This document shows positions 20,301 through 29,459 of a stretch of 44,735 nucleotides of DNA, one piece after another. Numbering within the stretch: position 1 is the stretch's first letter; each line of letters begins with the position of its first letter. The stretch is from an uncultured Alphaproteobacteria bacterium. Its GTDB lineage: Bacteria; Pseudomonadota; Alphaproteobacteria; HIMB59. The stretch spans positions 1-44,735 of the forward strand of contig CABXST010000006.1 of NCBI GenBank assembly GCA_902514885.1, written 5' to 3'. Both the position numbers and the translations under genes were made by a program. The notes below the pieces were generated by a model. That model was not told where the DNA came from. It saw nothing but the letters and a program-made list of their open reading frames with translations, and ran no database searches.

Positions 20301-20790
20301 AATAAAATTTAATTTATCTAACCAAAAAAATAAAAAGCAACTAGAAGACCAGCCCAACGAGAAAATTAGCATTTCTATAGGGGGGGCAATAGTAAGCACT
20401 AATAAATCTGATAAATTAGAAAATCATAAATTAATACCTAAAAAAAATCTGACCAAAGCAGTCTTATTGGACAGCAATCTTTACAAACAATTTAAGAATA
20501 ACCAATTTAGTAAGATAGACTTACATGGATTAACAGTTGACCTTGCTCATAAAAAATTAATTCAATATTTCAAAACTAATTATTTAAAAAAAAATCTGTT
20601 TCACATAGTTGTAACTGGACTAGGTAATAAAGCTGAAGGCGGAGAATTTTTTACAGGAAAGATAAGAAAGCAATTTCCATTTTGGTTAGATACAGAAAAG
20701 TTTCAATTTATGGTAAAGTCCTATTCACCTTGTAAAATACAACATGGCGGGTTAGGTGCTTTTTATGTTAAGCTAAAATTTAAAGAATAA
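20290..20790 (+). CDS. Smr-domain protein
   Basis: KIDLHGLTVDLAHKKL; HIVVTGLGNK; syntenic after the Tim44 gene; TTG start. Confidence 0.85.
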   Translation: MSHKIKFNLSNQKNKKQLEDQPNEKISISIGGAIVSTNKSDKLENHKLIPKKNLTKAVLLDSNLYKQFKNNQFSKIDLHGLTVDLAHKKLIQYFKTNYLKKNLFHIVVTGLGNKAEGGEFFTGKIRKQFPFWLDTEKFQFMVKSYSPCKIQHGGLGAFYVKLKFKE

Positions 20791-22093
20791 ATTTCTTTTC
20801 ATCAGTGGGTTTTATCTCTGACTTTACAGCATCTGTTACCCAAGCTTTATTAACAACTTCTGTTTTTTGATCACTGAGGTTTGCATCAAAGCTAATTCTT
20901 TCAAGTATCTTTTCAAACATTGTCTGCAAGCGCCTTGCACCAATGTTTTCAACTTCAGAATTTATTTGTTCAGTTAGAGATGCTATCTCTTCTAAAGCTT
21001 CGTCTTCAAATTGTAATTCAATATTCTCTGTTGCAAATAAAGATTTATATTGTTTTGTTAAACTATTATCAGTCTCTTTTAAAATTTTAATAAAATCATC
21101 TTTTTTGAGAGCATTTAATCTAACCCTTACAGGCAATCTACCTTGAAGTTCAGGGAGTAAATCACTTGGTTTGGATTGATGAAAAGCACCTGATGCTATA
21201 AATAAAATATGATTTGTCTCAATGGTGCCGTATTTCGTGCTGACAACTGTACCCTCAATAAGAGGCAATAAATCTCTTTGTACCCCTTCTCTTGAGACGT
21301 CGCCACCTCGTCTTTCACTATTAGGTGCAATTTTGTCTATTTCATCAATAAAAACTATCCCACTTTCTTGAACACTTTTAATTGCATTTTGTACAACGTT
21401 TTGTTTTTCAGCAATTTTTTCAATCTCTTCTTGGATCAATGGCTCGTAAGCTTCGCCTATTTTAAGCTTTGTCTTCTTCTTATTTTTCATACCTTTGCCA
21501 AAGATATCATTCATGTTAATCATTCCCATTTGAGCACCTGGCATGCCTGGAATATCTAGAGATTGAAAAGGATTTGATTTTTGGTCTAGTGCTATTTCAA
21601 TATCTTTATCATTAAGTTGATTATCTCTCAGCATTAAGCGGAATTTCTCTTTCGTTTCTTCACTTGGATTGTCTCCAAGCAAAGACTTCAAAACTATTTC
21701 TTCTGCATTTAATTTAGCCTCATCTATGAAACGATCTCTGATTTTTTTCTTTTCTAAATTAATAGCAACTTCAATTAAATCTCTAATAATTTGCTCCACA
21801 TCTCTTCCAACATAACCAATTTCTGTAAATTTTGTTGCTTCTACTTTTATAAATGGAGACTGTGTAAGTTTCGCAAGTTTTCTTGCTATTTCTGTTTTAC
21901 CACATCCAGTAGGCCCAATCATTAAAATATTTTTCGGTATAATATCATCTCTCAATGTTTCATCTTTAACATTTAATCTTCTCCAACGATTTCTAAGTGC
22001 AATAGCAACTGCTTTCTTTGCATCATGCTGACCAATTACGTATCGATCAAGTTCTTCTTTGATAACTTTTGGCGTAAGGGATTGGTTATCCAT
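20780..22093 (-). CDS. hslU: HslU ATPase
   Basis: LTPKVIKEELDRYVIGQHDAKKAVAIALRNRWRR; GPTGCGKTEIARKLA. Confidence 0.98.
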   Translation of the reverse strand: MDNQSLTPKVIKEELDRYVIGQHDAKKAVAIALRNRWRRLNVKDETLRDDIIPKNILMIGPTGCGKTEIARKLAKLTQSPFIKVEATKFTEIGYVGRDVEQIIRDLIEVAINLEKKKIRDRFIDEAKLNAEEIVLKSLLGDNPSEETKEKFRLMLRDNQLNDKDIEIALDQKSNPFQSLDIPGMPGAQMGMINMNDIFGKGMKNKKKTKLKIGEAYEPLIQEEIEKIAEKQNVVQNAIKSVQESGIVFIDEIDKIAPNSERRGGDVSREGVQRDLLPLIEGTVVSTKYGTIETNHILFIASGAFHQSKPSDLLPELQGRLPVRVRLNALKKDDFIKILKETDNSLTKQYKSLFATENIELQFEDEALEEIASLTEQINSEVENIGARRLQTMFEKILERISFDANLSDQKTEVVNKAWVTDAVKSEIKPTDEKKFIL

Positions 22094-22644
22094 TAAATTT
22101 TAATCTCGGCAATGTTTAAAGCATCGTTTGTATAAATACAAAGTTCGGCTGCTACTTTAAGGGACTCTGATGCAATTTCTTTGGCAGATAAATCAGACTT
22201 TCTTTTCAAAGCTCTTGCAGCACTCAATGCAAAGTTTCCCCCAGACCCAATAGCTACAATTCCTTCTTGTGGTTCTAATACATCACCTGTTCCACTAATC
22301 AGAAATGTTTCACTTTTGTCAGCAGCAATAATCATTGACTCTAATCTTCTGAGATATCTATCTGTTCTCCAATCTTTGGCTAACTCGACGCAAGCCCTTT
22401 TTAAATTATAAGAAAATTCTTCACATTTCTTTTCTAGTCTATCAAAAAGAGTTAAAGCGTCGGCGGTCGATCCAGCAAACCCAACTATAATTTGGTCTTT
22501 ATGAAATGTTCTAATTTTATTAGCATTTGATTTAATAACCGAAGTTCCTAGTGTCACCTGTCCGTCAGAGGCTATAACAACACTTTTTTTGTCACGAACA
22601 CAAACAACAGTTGTTGAGCGTATTATTGTTTTATTTTTATCCAT
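22093..22644 (-). CDS. hslV: HslV protease
   Basis: STTVVCVRD; ASDGQVTLG; VGFAGSTADALTLF; AIGSGGNFALSAARAL. Confidence 0.98.
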   Translation of the reverse strand: MDKNKTIIRSTTVVCVRDKKSVVIASDGQVTLGTSVIKSNANKIRTFHKDQIIVGFAGSTADALTLFDRLEKKCEEFSYNLKRACVELAKDWRTDRYLRRLESMIIAADKSETFLISGTGDVLEPQEGIVAIGSGGNFALSAARALKRKSDLSAKEIASESLKVAAELCIYTNDALNIAEIKI

Positions 22645-22648
22645 TATT

Positions 22649-22662
22649 CCTATAAATATAGG
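22649..22662. promoter_or_regulatory. Inverted repeat CCTATA-AA-TATAGG in the hslV/hisB divergent intergenic
   Basis: Perfect 6-bp arms inside a 38-bp divergent spacer. Confidence 0.3.
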
Positions 22663-22682
22663 TACTAAATAGCTGATTACAA

Positions 22683-23267
22683 ATGCGCGAATTTACATTT
22701 AATAGAAATACAAAAGAAACAAAGATATCAATTAAAATTAATCTTGATGGTTCTGGTAAAAATAAAATTAATACAGGTATTGCTTTTTTTGATCACATGT
22801 TACAGCAAATAAGCACCCATAGCTTAATAGACTTAGAATTAAGATGTGTTGGTGATTTAAAAGTAGACATGCACCATACTGTAGAAGATGTAGGAATTGC
22901 CCTAGGTGAAAGTATAAAAAATGCACTTGGAGATAAAAAAGGGATAACAAGATTTGCACATTCTTATGTATCTTTCGATGAAACATTAACAAGAACAGTT
23001 ATAGATTTATGTAATCGTCCGTATTTTATTTGGAATGTTAAAACATCATTAGAAAAAGTTGGTGAAATGGACCAAGAACTCTTTTCAGAATTTTTTAAAT
23101 CTATAGTGACTGAATCAAGAATGAATTGTCACATCGAAACATTATATGGAAAAAACAATCACCATATTATTGAAAGTTGTTTTAAATCTTTTGCGATATC
23201 TCTAAAAAAAGCTATATCAATCGACCCAAAAAAAAAAGATATTCCGAGTTCAAAAGGTAAACTTTGA
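22683..23267 (+). CDS. hisB: Imidazoleglycerol-phosphate dehydratase
   Basis: NTGIAFFDHMLQQIS; DMHHTVEDVGIALG; NNHHIIESCFKSF. Confidence 0.97.
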   Translation: MREFTFNRNTKETKISIKINLDGSGKNKINTGIAFFDHMLQQISTHSLIDLELRCVGDLKVDMHHTVEDVGIALGESIKNALGDKKGITRFAHSYVSFDETLTRTVIDLCNRPYFIWNVKTSLEKVGEMDQELFSEFFKSIVTESRMNCHIETLYGKNNHHIIESCFKSFAISLKKAISIDPKKKDIPSSKGKL

Positions 23268-23890
23268 AAAAAAAAGTCATCGGGCTTATTGACGGTCAAT
23301 CTGGAAATATTGGATCAATAAATAAAGCAATTAAAGAAATAATAAAAGGAAGACCTTACCAGTTAAAAATAATTAGAGGTGAATTTGACTACTCTTTATT
23401 TAATAAAATTATCTTACCTGGCCAAGGGGCTTACGCTACTCTTATTTCAAACTTAAAAAAATTAAAAATTTATAAACCCTTAAAAATATATTTAGAAAAT
23501 AACTGCTCATACCTGGGTATTTGTGTTGGCATGCAAATTTTATCTGATCAGGGCTATGAGGAGAGGACTACAAAAGGATTAGGTATAATAGCCGGGGAGA
23601 TTAAAAAATTTAAAAGTAAGAAGCTAATAATACCGCATATGGGTTGGAACTCTATACGTTTGAAAAAAGAAGATTCAATTATTACAAATAATCTTGATAA
23701 TAAGGACTTCTACTTTGTTCATAGTTACATTTTTCAAAATATTAATAAATCAAATGTCTTAGCAAATACTCATTACGGTAAAAAATTTCCTTCCATAATA
23801 AAAAAAGGAAACATTTATGGTGTTCAATTTCATCCTGAGAAAAGCCATAAATATGGACTTAATTTGATTAAAAATTATATTTTGAAATAA
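23264..23890 (+). CDS. hisH: Imidazole glycerol phosphate synthase subunit HisH
   Basis: ILPGQGAYATLI; LGICVGMQIL; VQFHPEKSHKYG. Confidence 0.97.
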   Translation: MKKKVIGLIDGQSGNIGSINKAIKEIIKGRPYQLKIIRGEFDYSLFNKIILPGQGAYATLISNLKKLKIYKPLKIYLENNCSYLGICVGMQILSDQGYEERTTKGLGIIAGEIKKFKSKKLIIPHMGWNSIRLKKEDSIITNNLDNKDFYFVHSYIFQNINKSNVLANTHYGKKFPSIIKKGNIYGVQFHPEKSHKYGLNLIKNYILK

Positions 23891-24606
23891 TGAACATTTT
23901 TCCAGCAATCGATATCATAGAAGGTAAATGCGTTCGTCTGACCAAAGGCGTTTTGAGTGATAAAACCATTTATGAGAATTCACCCGTTGAAATGGCTAAA
24001 ATTTATCAAGACGCCGGTTTCAACACAATACACGTAGTTGATTTGGATGCTACTTTAGGAAAAGGCAATAACAATCAGGTACTAGATTTAATTAGAAAAA
24101 AAATTGATATTAAAATCGAAGTAGCTGGAGGTATAAGAAGCAAAGATGCTATCAACGATAAAATTAACCAAGGCTTTGATACAATAGTAATTGGTACTTT
24201 CGCAATTAAAAACATTGATGATGTTTTAAATCTTAAAGATAGTTTAATAAAAAAACTATCTATCGCATTGGATATAAAAGACAATCAAATAGTATCTCAT
24301 GGTTGGAAACAAACGAACAATCAATCACTTGGGTACATTGTAAACAGGTATAATGATCGACCTATTCATTCCTATTTTGTCACCGATGTTGCTAACGATG
24401 GAATGTTATCTGGCTTAAATATAAAAACCTTTAGTTCTATTAAAAAATTAACCAACAAACATATTACCATCGGCGGTGGAGTAAAAGATCTTAACGATCT
24501 TGAGCTCAGTAAAATAAATGGCTTTAACAACGTCGTTGTAGGTAAGGCAATATATGAGAATAAAATTACTATAGAAAGTTTGGCTCAATTTAATGCTCAA
24601 AACTAG
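23890..24606 (+). CDS. hisA: Phosphoribosylformimino-5-aminoimidazole carboxamide ribotide isomerase
   Basis: FPAIDIIEGKCVRLTKG; VVDLDATLGK; VAGGIRS. Confidence 0.97.
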   Translation: MNIFPAIDIIEGKCVRLTKGVLSDKTIYENSPVEMAKIYQDAGFNTIHVVDLDATLGKGNNNQVLDLIRKKIDIKIEVAGGIRSKDAINDKINQGFDTIVIGTFAIKNIDDVLNLKDSLIKKLSIALDIKDNQIVSHGWKQTNNQSLGYIVNRYNDRPIHSYFVTDVANDGMLSGLNIKTFSSIKKLTNKHITIGGGVKDLNDLELSKINGFNNVVVGKAIYENKITIESLAQFNAQN

Positions 24607-25345
24607 AATAATTCCATGTCTCGATGTTATAAAAAATAAAGTAGTTAAGGGTGTTAATTTTAAAAATATTAAAGTTATGGGGAACGCAGTAGAAATGGCC
24701 AGGTATTATTCTTTATCCGGGGCCGATGAGTTATGTATGCTAGATATAAATGCGTCTTACCAAAATAGAAAAACATTTATCAAAACTGTTGAGGCAATTG
24801 CTAAAGTAATTAATATTCCTTTGACCGTTGGCGGTGGTGTTTCAGGTTTGGATGATATAACAGATTTACTCAATGCAGGAGCAGATAAAGTATCAATTAA
24901 TTCGGCAGCTGTAAAAAATCCTAAATTAATTCGACAAGCCTCACTAAAACATGGTTCTCAATGTATTGTTGTTGCAATTGATGGCAAGAGACATGAAAAT
25001 AGAATGAAAGTGGTGGTTAAAGGTGGACGAGAAATCACAAAAAAAGAACTTATCGTTTGGGCAAAACAAGTTCAGTCTTTAGGTGCAGGAGAAATATTAA
25101 TGACATCAATGGATACAGATGGTGTTCAAAATGGATTTGATAGTAGCATGTTAAAAAAAGTAACCAGTAATGTAAGTATTCCTGTCATAGCAAGTGGAGG
25201 CGTTGGAAATTTAGAACACTTCTATTTAGGGCATTTAACAAAATCTACTGGTCTATTAGCTGCGAGTGTATTTCACTCTGGAAAATATAAAATTAAGTCT
25301 GTAAAAAAATATTTAAAAAATAAAGGGGTACCTGTAAGACTATGA
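24593..25345 (+). CDS. hisF: Imidazole glycerol phosphate synthase subunit HisF
   Basis: RIIPCLDVIKNKVVKGVNF; LTVGGGVSGLDDI; ASGGVGNLEHF. Confidence 0.97.
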   Translation: MLKTRIIPCLDVIKNKVVKGVNFKNIKVMGNAVEMARYYSLSGADELCMLDINASYQNRKTFIKTVEAIAKVINIPLTVGGGVSGLDDITDLLNAGADKVSINSAAVKNPKLIRQASLKHGSQCIVVAIDGKRHENRMKVVVKGGREITKKELIVWAKQVQSLGAGEILMTSMDTDGVQNGFDSSMLKKVTSNVSIPVIASGGVGNLEHFYLGHLTKSTGLLAASVFHSGKYKIKSVKKYLKNKGVPVRL

Positions 25346-25677
25346 ACTATGACAAGGAAAATATTTTCGCAAAAATATTAAACGGAGAAATACCGTGTGA
25401 TAAAGTTTTTGAAAACGACTACGTGCTCTCATTTAAAGATATAAACCCAAAAGCAAAAACACATCTTTTAATAATTCCTAAAGAACCATTCATAGACATA
25501 TCTGATTTTTTACAAAATGCTGATAAACTTTATCTAAGTAATTTTTGGGCATCTGTTGATGAGATTATAAATAATTTGGGATTTCGAGATAAAGGGTTTC
25601 AAATTAAAACTCATAAAGGTAAAGACGGCGGTCAAGAGGTATTTCATTTTCATCTACATTTACTTGCAAATGTCTAA
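25342..25677 (+). CDS. HIT-family (HinT-like) hydrolase
   Basis: IFAKILNGEIPCDKVFENDYVLSFKDINPKAKTHLLIIPK; HFHLHLL. Confidence 0.93.
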   Translation: MNYDKENIFAKILNGEIPCDKVFENDYVLSFKDINPKAKTHLLIIPKEPFIDISDFLQNADKLYLSNFWASVDEIINNLGFRDKGFQIKTHKGKDGGQEVFHFHLHLLANV

Positions 25678-26241
25678 TTATCTAGATTGAATATAATTAA
25701 TTATATCTAAAACACCTTTTATATCTTTGGCATGATCAATCACTCTACTAATTTCTTGTTCATCACTTGATACACCAAACAGATACACAATTTGCTTTTG
25801 TACTTCAAAATCATATTTAAATTTCTTTATGTTAGAGTCTGTAAATATTTTTGTGTAAAGTTGTGTGCTAATAAATTTATCTTTAGCAATATCATCAAGG
25901 CCATATCCAGTATCAATTGATATCTCATTTAATACTTCATTTACACCATCTTGCTTCCAAGCCAGCCTTACAGCCTCTAATCTCATATCACCATAGGGAA
26001 CAACTCCTGTTAGTAGAACTTTTCCTAGTTCGACTTCAACGTCAATTCTTGTAAAGAGAGTTGCATCGTATGAGAAGTATTTTTCTTTAATACCCAATTT
26101 TATTGTTGCATCGTCCCAACTTTCACTAAAAGTTTTTTCGTCTTCATTTTCCTTAATAACAGTCTTTGCACCTGTGCTTATAAGAGAGGGGCCGCAACCA
26201 ATAAATAATACCGAGATTAAAATTATAAGTCTTTTAAACAT
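25678..26241 (-). CDS. BON-domain lipoprotein (DolP/YraP-like)
   Basis: Lipobox FIGC; two BON-like segments (IDVEVELGKVLLTGVV; KQIVYLFGVSSDEQEISRVIDHAKDIKGVLDIINYI); next to rsmI. Confidence 0.82.
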   Translation of the reverse strand: MFKRLIILISVLFIGCGPSLISTGAKTVIKENEDEKTFSESWDDATIKLGIKEKYFSYDATLFTRIDVEVELGKVLLTGVVPYGDMRLEAVRLAWKQDGVNEVLNEISIDTGYGLDDIAKDKFISTQLYTKIFTDSNIKKFKYDFEVQKQIVYLFGVSSDEQEISRVIDHAKDIKGVLDIINYIQSR

Positions 26242-27052
26242 TCTTTAAATTAATTGATAATTTATAAAAATCATTTCTAGATATTCTATACTTACTTTTA
26301 ACGAGTTGATAAGCCTTTTTTACACCTACCTCATCAATTATTGCCAATATTTCTTTTTTATCATAGTCATTCACTTCAATATTCTCTTTTTCAATACTTA
26401 CAGCTAAGACAAGCTCACCCTTGATTTTAGAATAATCAAAATCTGCGTAATTTTTGTTATCAATAAATATTCTCTCTTCGTATAATTTTGTTAATTCTTT
26501 TAATATTACAACATCAAACGATTTGGAAATAGAGGCTATCGAATTAATATCTTTTTGTAATTGTTGTTTGGTAGAATAAATAATTAAATTGTTAAAATTA
26601 TTTTCTAAAAGAATCTTGTCTTTTTGTTCTTTTTTTTTGGGCAGAAAACCAACAAAAGTAAATTTTTTCTTATTTAAAAAGCCACTTAATTGAATACCTG
26701 AAATTAGTGCACTGGCACCAGGTATTGAATGTACTTTAATTTGTTTTTCAAATAAAAAATTTATTAGCTGATTACCTGGGTCGGATATCAGAGGAGAGCC
26801 AGAGTCAGATATTAATGATATTACTTTGTTAGAATTTAAAAATTTTAGTATGTAATCTTTTTTTTTATAAAAGTCATGATCAGTATATTTTGATAAAGAT
26901 GTCTTTATTTCATACCTCTTTAAAAGTTTTTTACTATTCGAGGTATTTTCACACAGAATCAAATCAGAATTTTTTAAAATATTTATAGCTCTTATTGTGA
27001 TATCATCTAAATTTCCTATGGGAGTAGAAACTAAATAAAAACCTGAGTTCAT
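26234..27052 (-). CDS. rsmI: 16S rRNA (cytidine-2'-O)-methyltransferase RsmI
   Basis: GFYLVSTPIGNLDDITIRAINIL; ISDSGSPLISDPG; VHSIPGASALISGIQLSG. Confidence 0.96.
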   Translation of the reverse strand: MNSGFYLVSTPIGNLDDITIRAINILKNSDLILCENTSNSKKLLKRYEIKTSLSKYTDHDFYKKKDYILKFLNSNKVISLISDSGSPLISDPGNQLINFLFEKQIKVHSIPGASALISGIQLSGFLNKKKFTFVGFLPKKKEQKDKILLENNFNNLIIYSTKQQLQKDINSIASISKSFDVVILKELTKLYEERIFIDNKNYADFDYSKIKGELVLAVSIEKENIEVNDYDKKEILAIIDEVGVKKAYQLVKSKYRISRNDFYKLSINLKNV

Positions 27053-28129
27053 ATGAATTTTTTTAAAAATATAATTATACTATTTACATTAATATCATTT
27101 TTTAGTTGTGCCCCAACTACAATCGAAAAAAAACAGCCTATAGAAAAAGTACCAGAAAAAATTGAAGAGATAGAAATTATTGATGAAAAAGTAGAGGAAA
27201 CAAAGAAGGTAGAGTCTATAAAAAAACCAACAAAACCTGAGGATAAATTGATTAATTTTAATGATATTGAAGAAATAATCATTTTTTTATCAGAGGACGA
27301 AATTTTAACGTCTTTATTTTATGAGGTTTTTTTAAAGGAAATTGAAAATTTCTCTAATATTAAAAAAGTTGATTTTATTTACTCAATAGAAGAAATACAA
27401 GACCAACTCAACAATACTCTCATAATAGGCCCGACTAATTCAAAAGATTTATTTCATTTACCAAATAAACTTGGTGAAAATACCTTTATAATTTCCTTAT
27501 CTAATGATTATTCGGTTATGAATAAGTATGCAGATAATGAAATTATTTTCGTATTTAGTAGCCCCTATCATCATATCGAAATACTTGGTGATTATGTAAA
27601 GTCATCAAATTCTTTGGGCGTTTTATATAAGCAAAATGAATATGGATTAAAATTATTTAAATATTTTGAACAAACTTATCCTCTGAAATATATTAAATCT
27701 ACTCCTTTTGGAGACAGTGCAGTAGATTTAGAGCTATCAGTAAAATTAATGGGAGATCTTAACACCTACGACAATATAATTATAATTGATGATAGTTTTA
27801 GTTATAAGGATTTAGTAGGCTATTTAGCAACTGAGGATGGGACCTACCCTCTAGAGAGGGTTTATCTAATTGATAACTTTTTAGAACAAAGGAAAAATTT
27901 AGAAAATTATTATAAGCCAATAAATAGGACTTTCTTAAAAAATATTAATATTGTCAATATGGTTGAACCCCATCGAGAATTCTTCTTCAAAACTTCAGTA
28001 AAAATATCATTGTCTATTGCTAACCAGATTTTAGAAAATAATTTTTTACCAAGCACTATTAATCATGAAAATTTTGGGAAATTGTCTATAGATAATTTGA
28101 TGATTAATTATCCTGTAATATTTGAGTAG
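27053..28129 (+). CDS. LppC/LpoA-like penicillin-binding protein activator lipoprotein
   Basis: Lipobox FFSC; divergent to rsmI as lpoA is; periplasmic-binding-like fold segments (TLIIGPTNSKDL, SLGVLYKQNEYG). Confidence 0.7.
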   Translation: MNFFKNIIILFTLISFFSCAPTTIEKKQPIEKVPEKIEEIEIIDEKVEETKKVESIKKPTKPEDKLINFNDIEEIIIFLSEDEILTSLFYEVFLKEIENFSNIKKVDFIYSIEEIQDQLNNTLIIGPTNSKDLFHLPNKLGENTFIISLSNDYSVMNKYADNEIIFVFSSPYHHIEILGDYVKSSNSLGVLYKQNEYGLKLFKYFEQTYPLKYIKSTPFGDSAVDLELSVKLMGDLNTYDNIIIIDDSFSYKDLVGYLATEDGTYPLERVYLIDNFLEQRKNLENYYKPINRTFLKNINIVNMVEPHREFFFKTSVKISLSIANQILENNFLPSTINHENFGKLSIDNLMINYPVIFE

Positions 28130-28703
28130 ATAATTCTTCAAATGCTTTATACCTGTGTGAATTTAATAACTTTTGACTTTTTTCCATTTCAGCAAAAGTT
28201 TTATTACTATATTTTGGAATAAAGTAAGGATCATATCCAAAACCATTTAATCCTCTTTTTTCCTTTATAATAAAACCTGGAATACTGCCAGAAACATTAT
28301 ATTTTTCTTTCTTTCCTAATACACAAATAGAACAATAAAATGATGAGGCAATATAATTTAAGTTTTCAAACTTACTAAAAATAAAATCAATGACCTTTTG
28401 TTCGCCGCCCATTTTTCTTGCTTCTCTTGCTGTATTTATGCCAGGATAGTCCTTTAATTTGTTTACAATAAATCCACTATCATCACACAACACATGAGAA
28501 TTAGTTTTTTCTAAATAATATTTTGATTTAATTTCAGCATTCTTCTTAAAGGTTTTACCATCTTCTATAGGTTCTCCAAGATATTTGAACTCGTTAAGAT
28601 CATGTATCTGAAATCTTTTAAATAAACTAAAGTGTTCAATATAAAATATAAATTCTTGTAATTTCCCAGCATTGCTAGTGCCGAGTAATAAACTATTTTT
28701 CAA
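28104..28703 (-). CDS. rdgB: XTP/dITP diphosphatase RdgB
   Basis: LLLGTSNAGKLQEF; CDDSGFIV; YPGINTAREA; GFGYDPYFIP. Confidence 0.96.
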   Translation of the reverse strand: MKNSLLLGTSNAGKLQEFIFYIEHFSLFKRFQIHDLNEFKYLGEPIEDGKTFKKNAEIKSKYYLEKTNSHVLCDDSGFIVNKLKDYPGINTAREARKMGGEQKVIDFIFSKFENLNYIASSFYCSICVLGKKEKYNVSGSIPGFIIKEKRGLNGFGYDPYFIPKYSNKTFAEMEKSQKLLNSHRYKAFEELSTQILQDN

Positions 28704-29418
28704 TTGCTAAGTTTTGAATATTAAAAATCTCTGGCATTGAGCTTTCAACAAGTTCTATAAAATCCATAATAGTCTGTTTGCTAAATTTAGCCTCTTCACC
28801 AGTAGACTGAAACTCAATAAATTGTCCATCATTAGCCATTACAACATTACAATCTACTTCAGCTCCAGAGTCTTCGATATAATTTAAATCTATGCAAGGC
28901 GTTCCTTTAACGACACCAACTGAAATAGCTGCAACTTGATTTACAATAATAGCCTTTGATAGATTATATTTATCCTTAAATTCATTTATAGATCGAACAA
29001 GACTGACATATCCACCAATTATTGATGCAGTCCTTGTGCCACCATCGGCACTAATAACATCACAGTCAATCTTTATAGTTTTTTCACCAAGTATGTCCAA
29101 ATTAACAGCACATCTTAAACTTCTACCAATAAGCCTTTGGATTTCTTGTGTCCTTCCAGACTGTTTCCCTTTTGCTGCTTCCCTATCCATTCTTTCAGAT
29201 GTAGAAGAGGGTAACATTCCATATTCTGCTGTTAACCAACCTTTTCCAGAATTTCTTAAAAAGCCAGGAACCCTATCTTCTATGATAGCAGAACAACAGA
29301 CATGTGTATCTCCTAATTTTACCAAACATGATGATTGATTATTAGGCTGAAAGCCTGGGATTATTTCTAAATTTCTAATTTTAGAAAGTTCCCTATCATT
29401 TCTTGAATATCCAGACAT
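28693..29418 (-). CDS. rph: Ribonuclease PH
   Basis: SGYSRNDRELSKIRNLEIIPGF; GKGWLTAEYGMLPSST; DCDVISADGGTRTASI. Confidence 0.97.
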   Translation of the reverse strand: MSGYSRNDRELSKIRNLEIIPGFQPNNQSSCLVKLGDTHVCCSAIIEDRVPGFLRNSGKGWLTAEYGMLPSSTSERMDREAAKGKQSGRTQEIQRLIGRSLRCAVNLDILGEKTIKIDCDVISADGGTRTASIIGGYVSLVRSINEFKDKYNLSKAIIVNQVAAISVGVVKGTPCIDLNYIEDSGAEVDCNVVMANDGQFIEFQSTGEEAKFSKQTIMDFIELVESSMPEIFNIQNLAIEK

Positions 29419-29459
29419 TTATGTTTTATTATTTTAAGTTATAAGATTAATAAAGATTA

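Noticed and set aside
29036-29338. 100-aa plus ORF inside rph
   Set aside because: Antisense to ribonuclease PH; no independent evidence.
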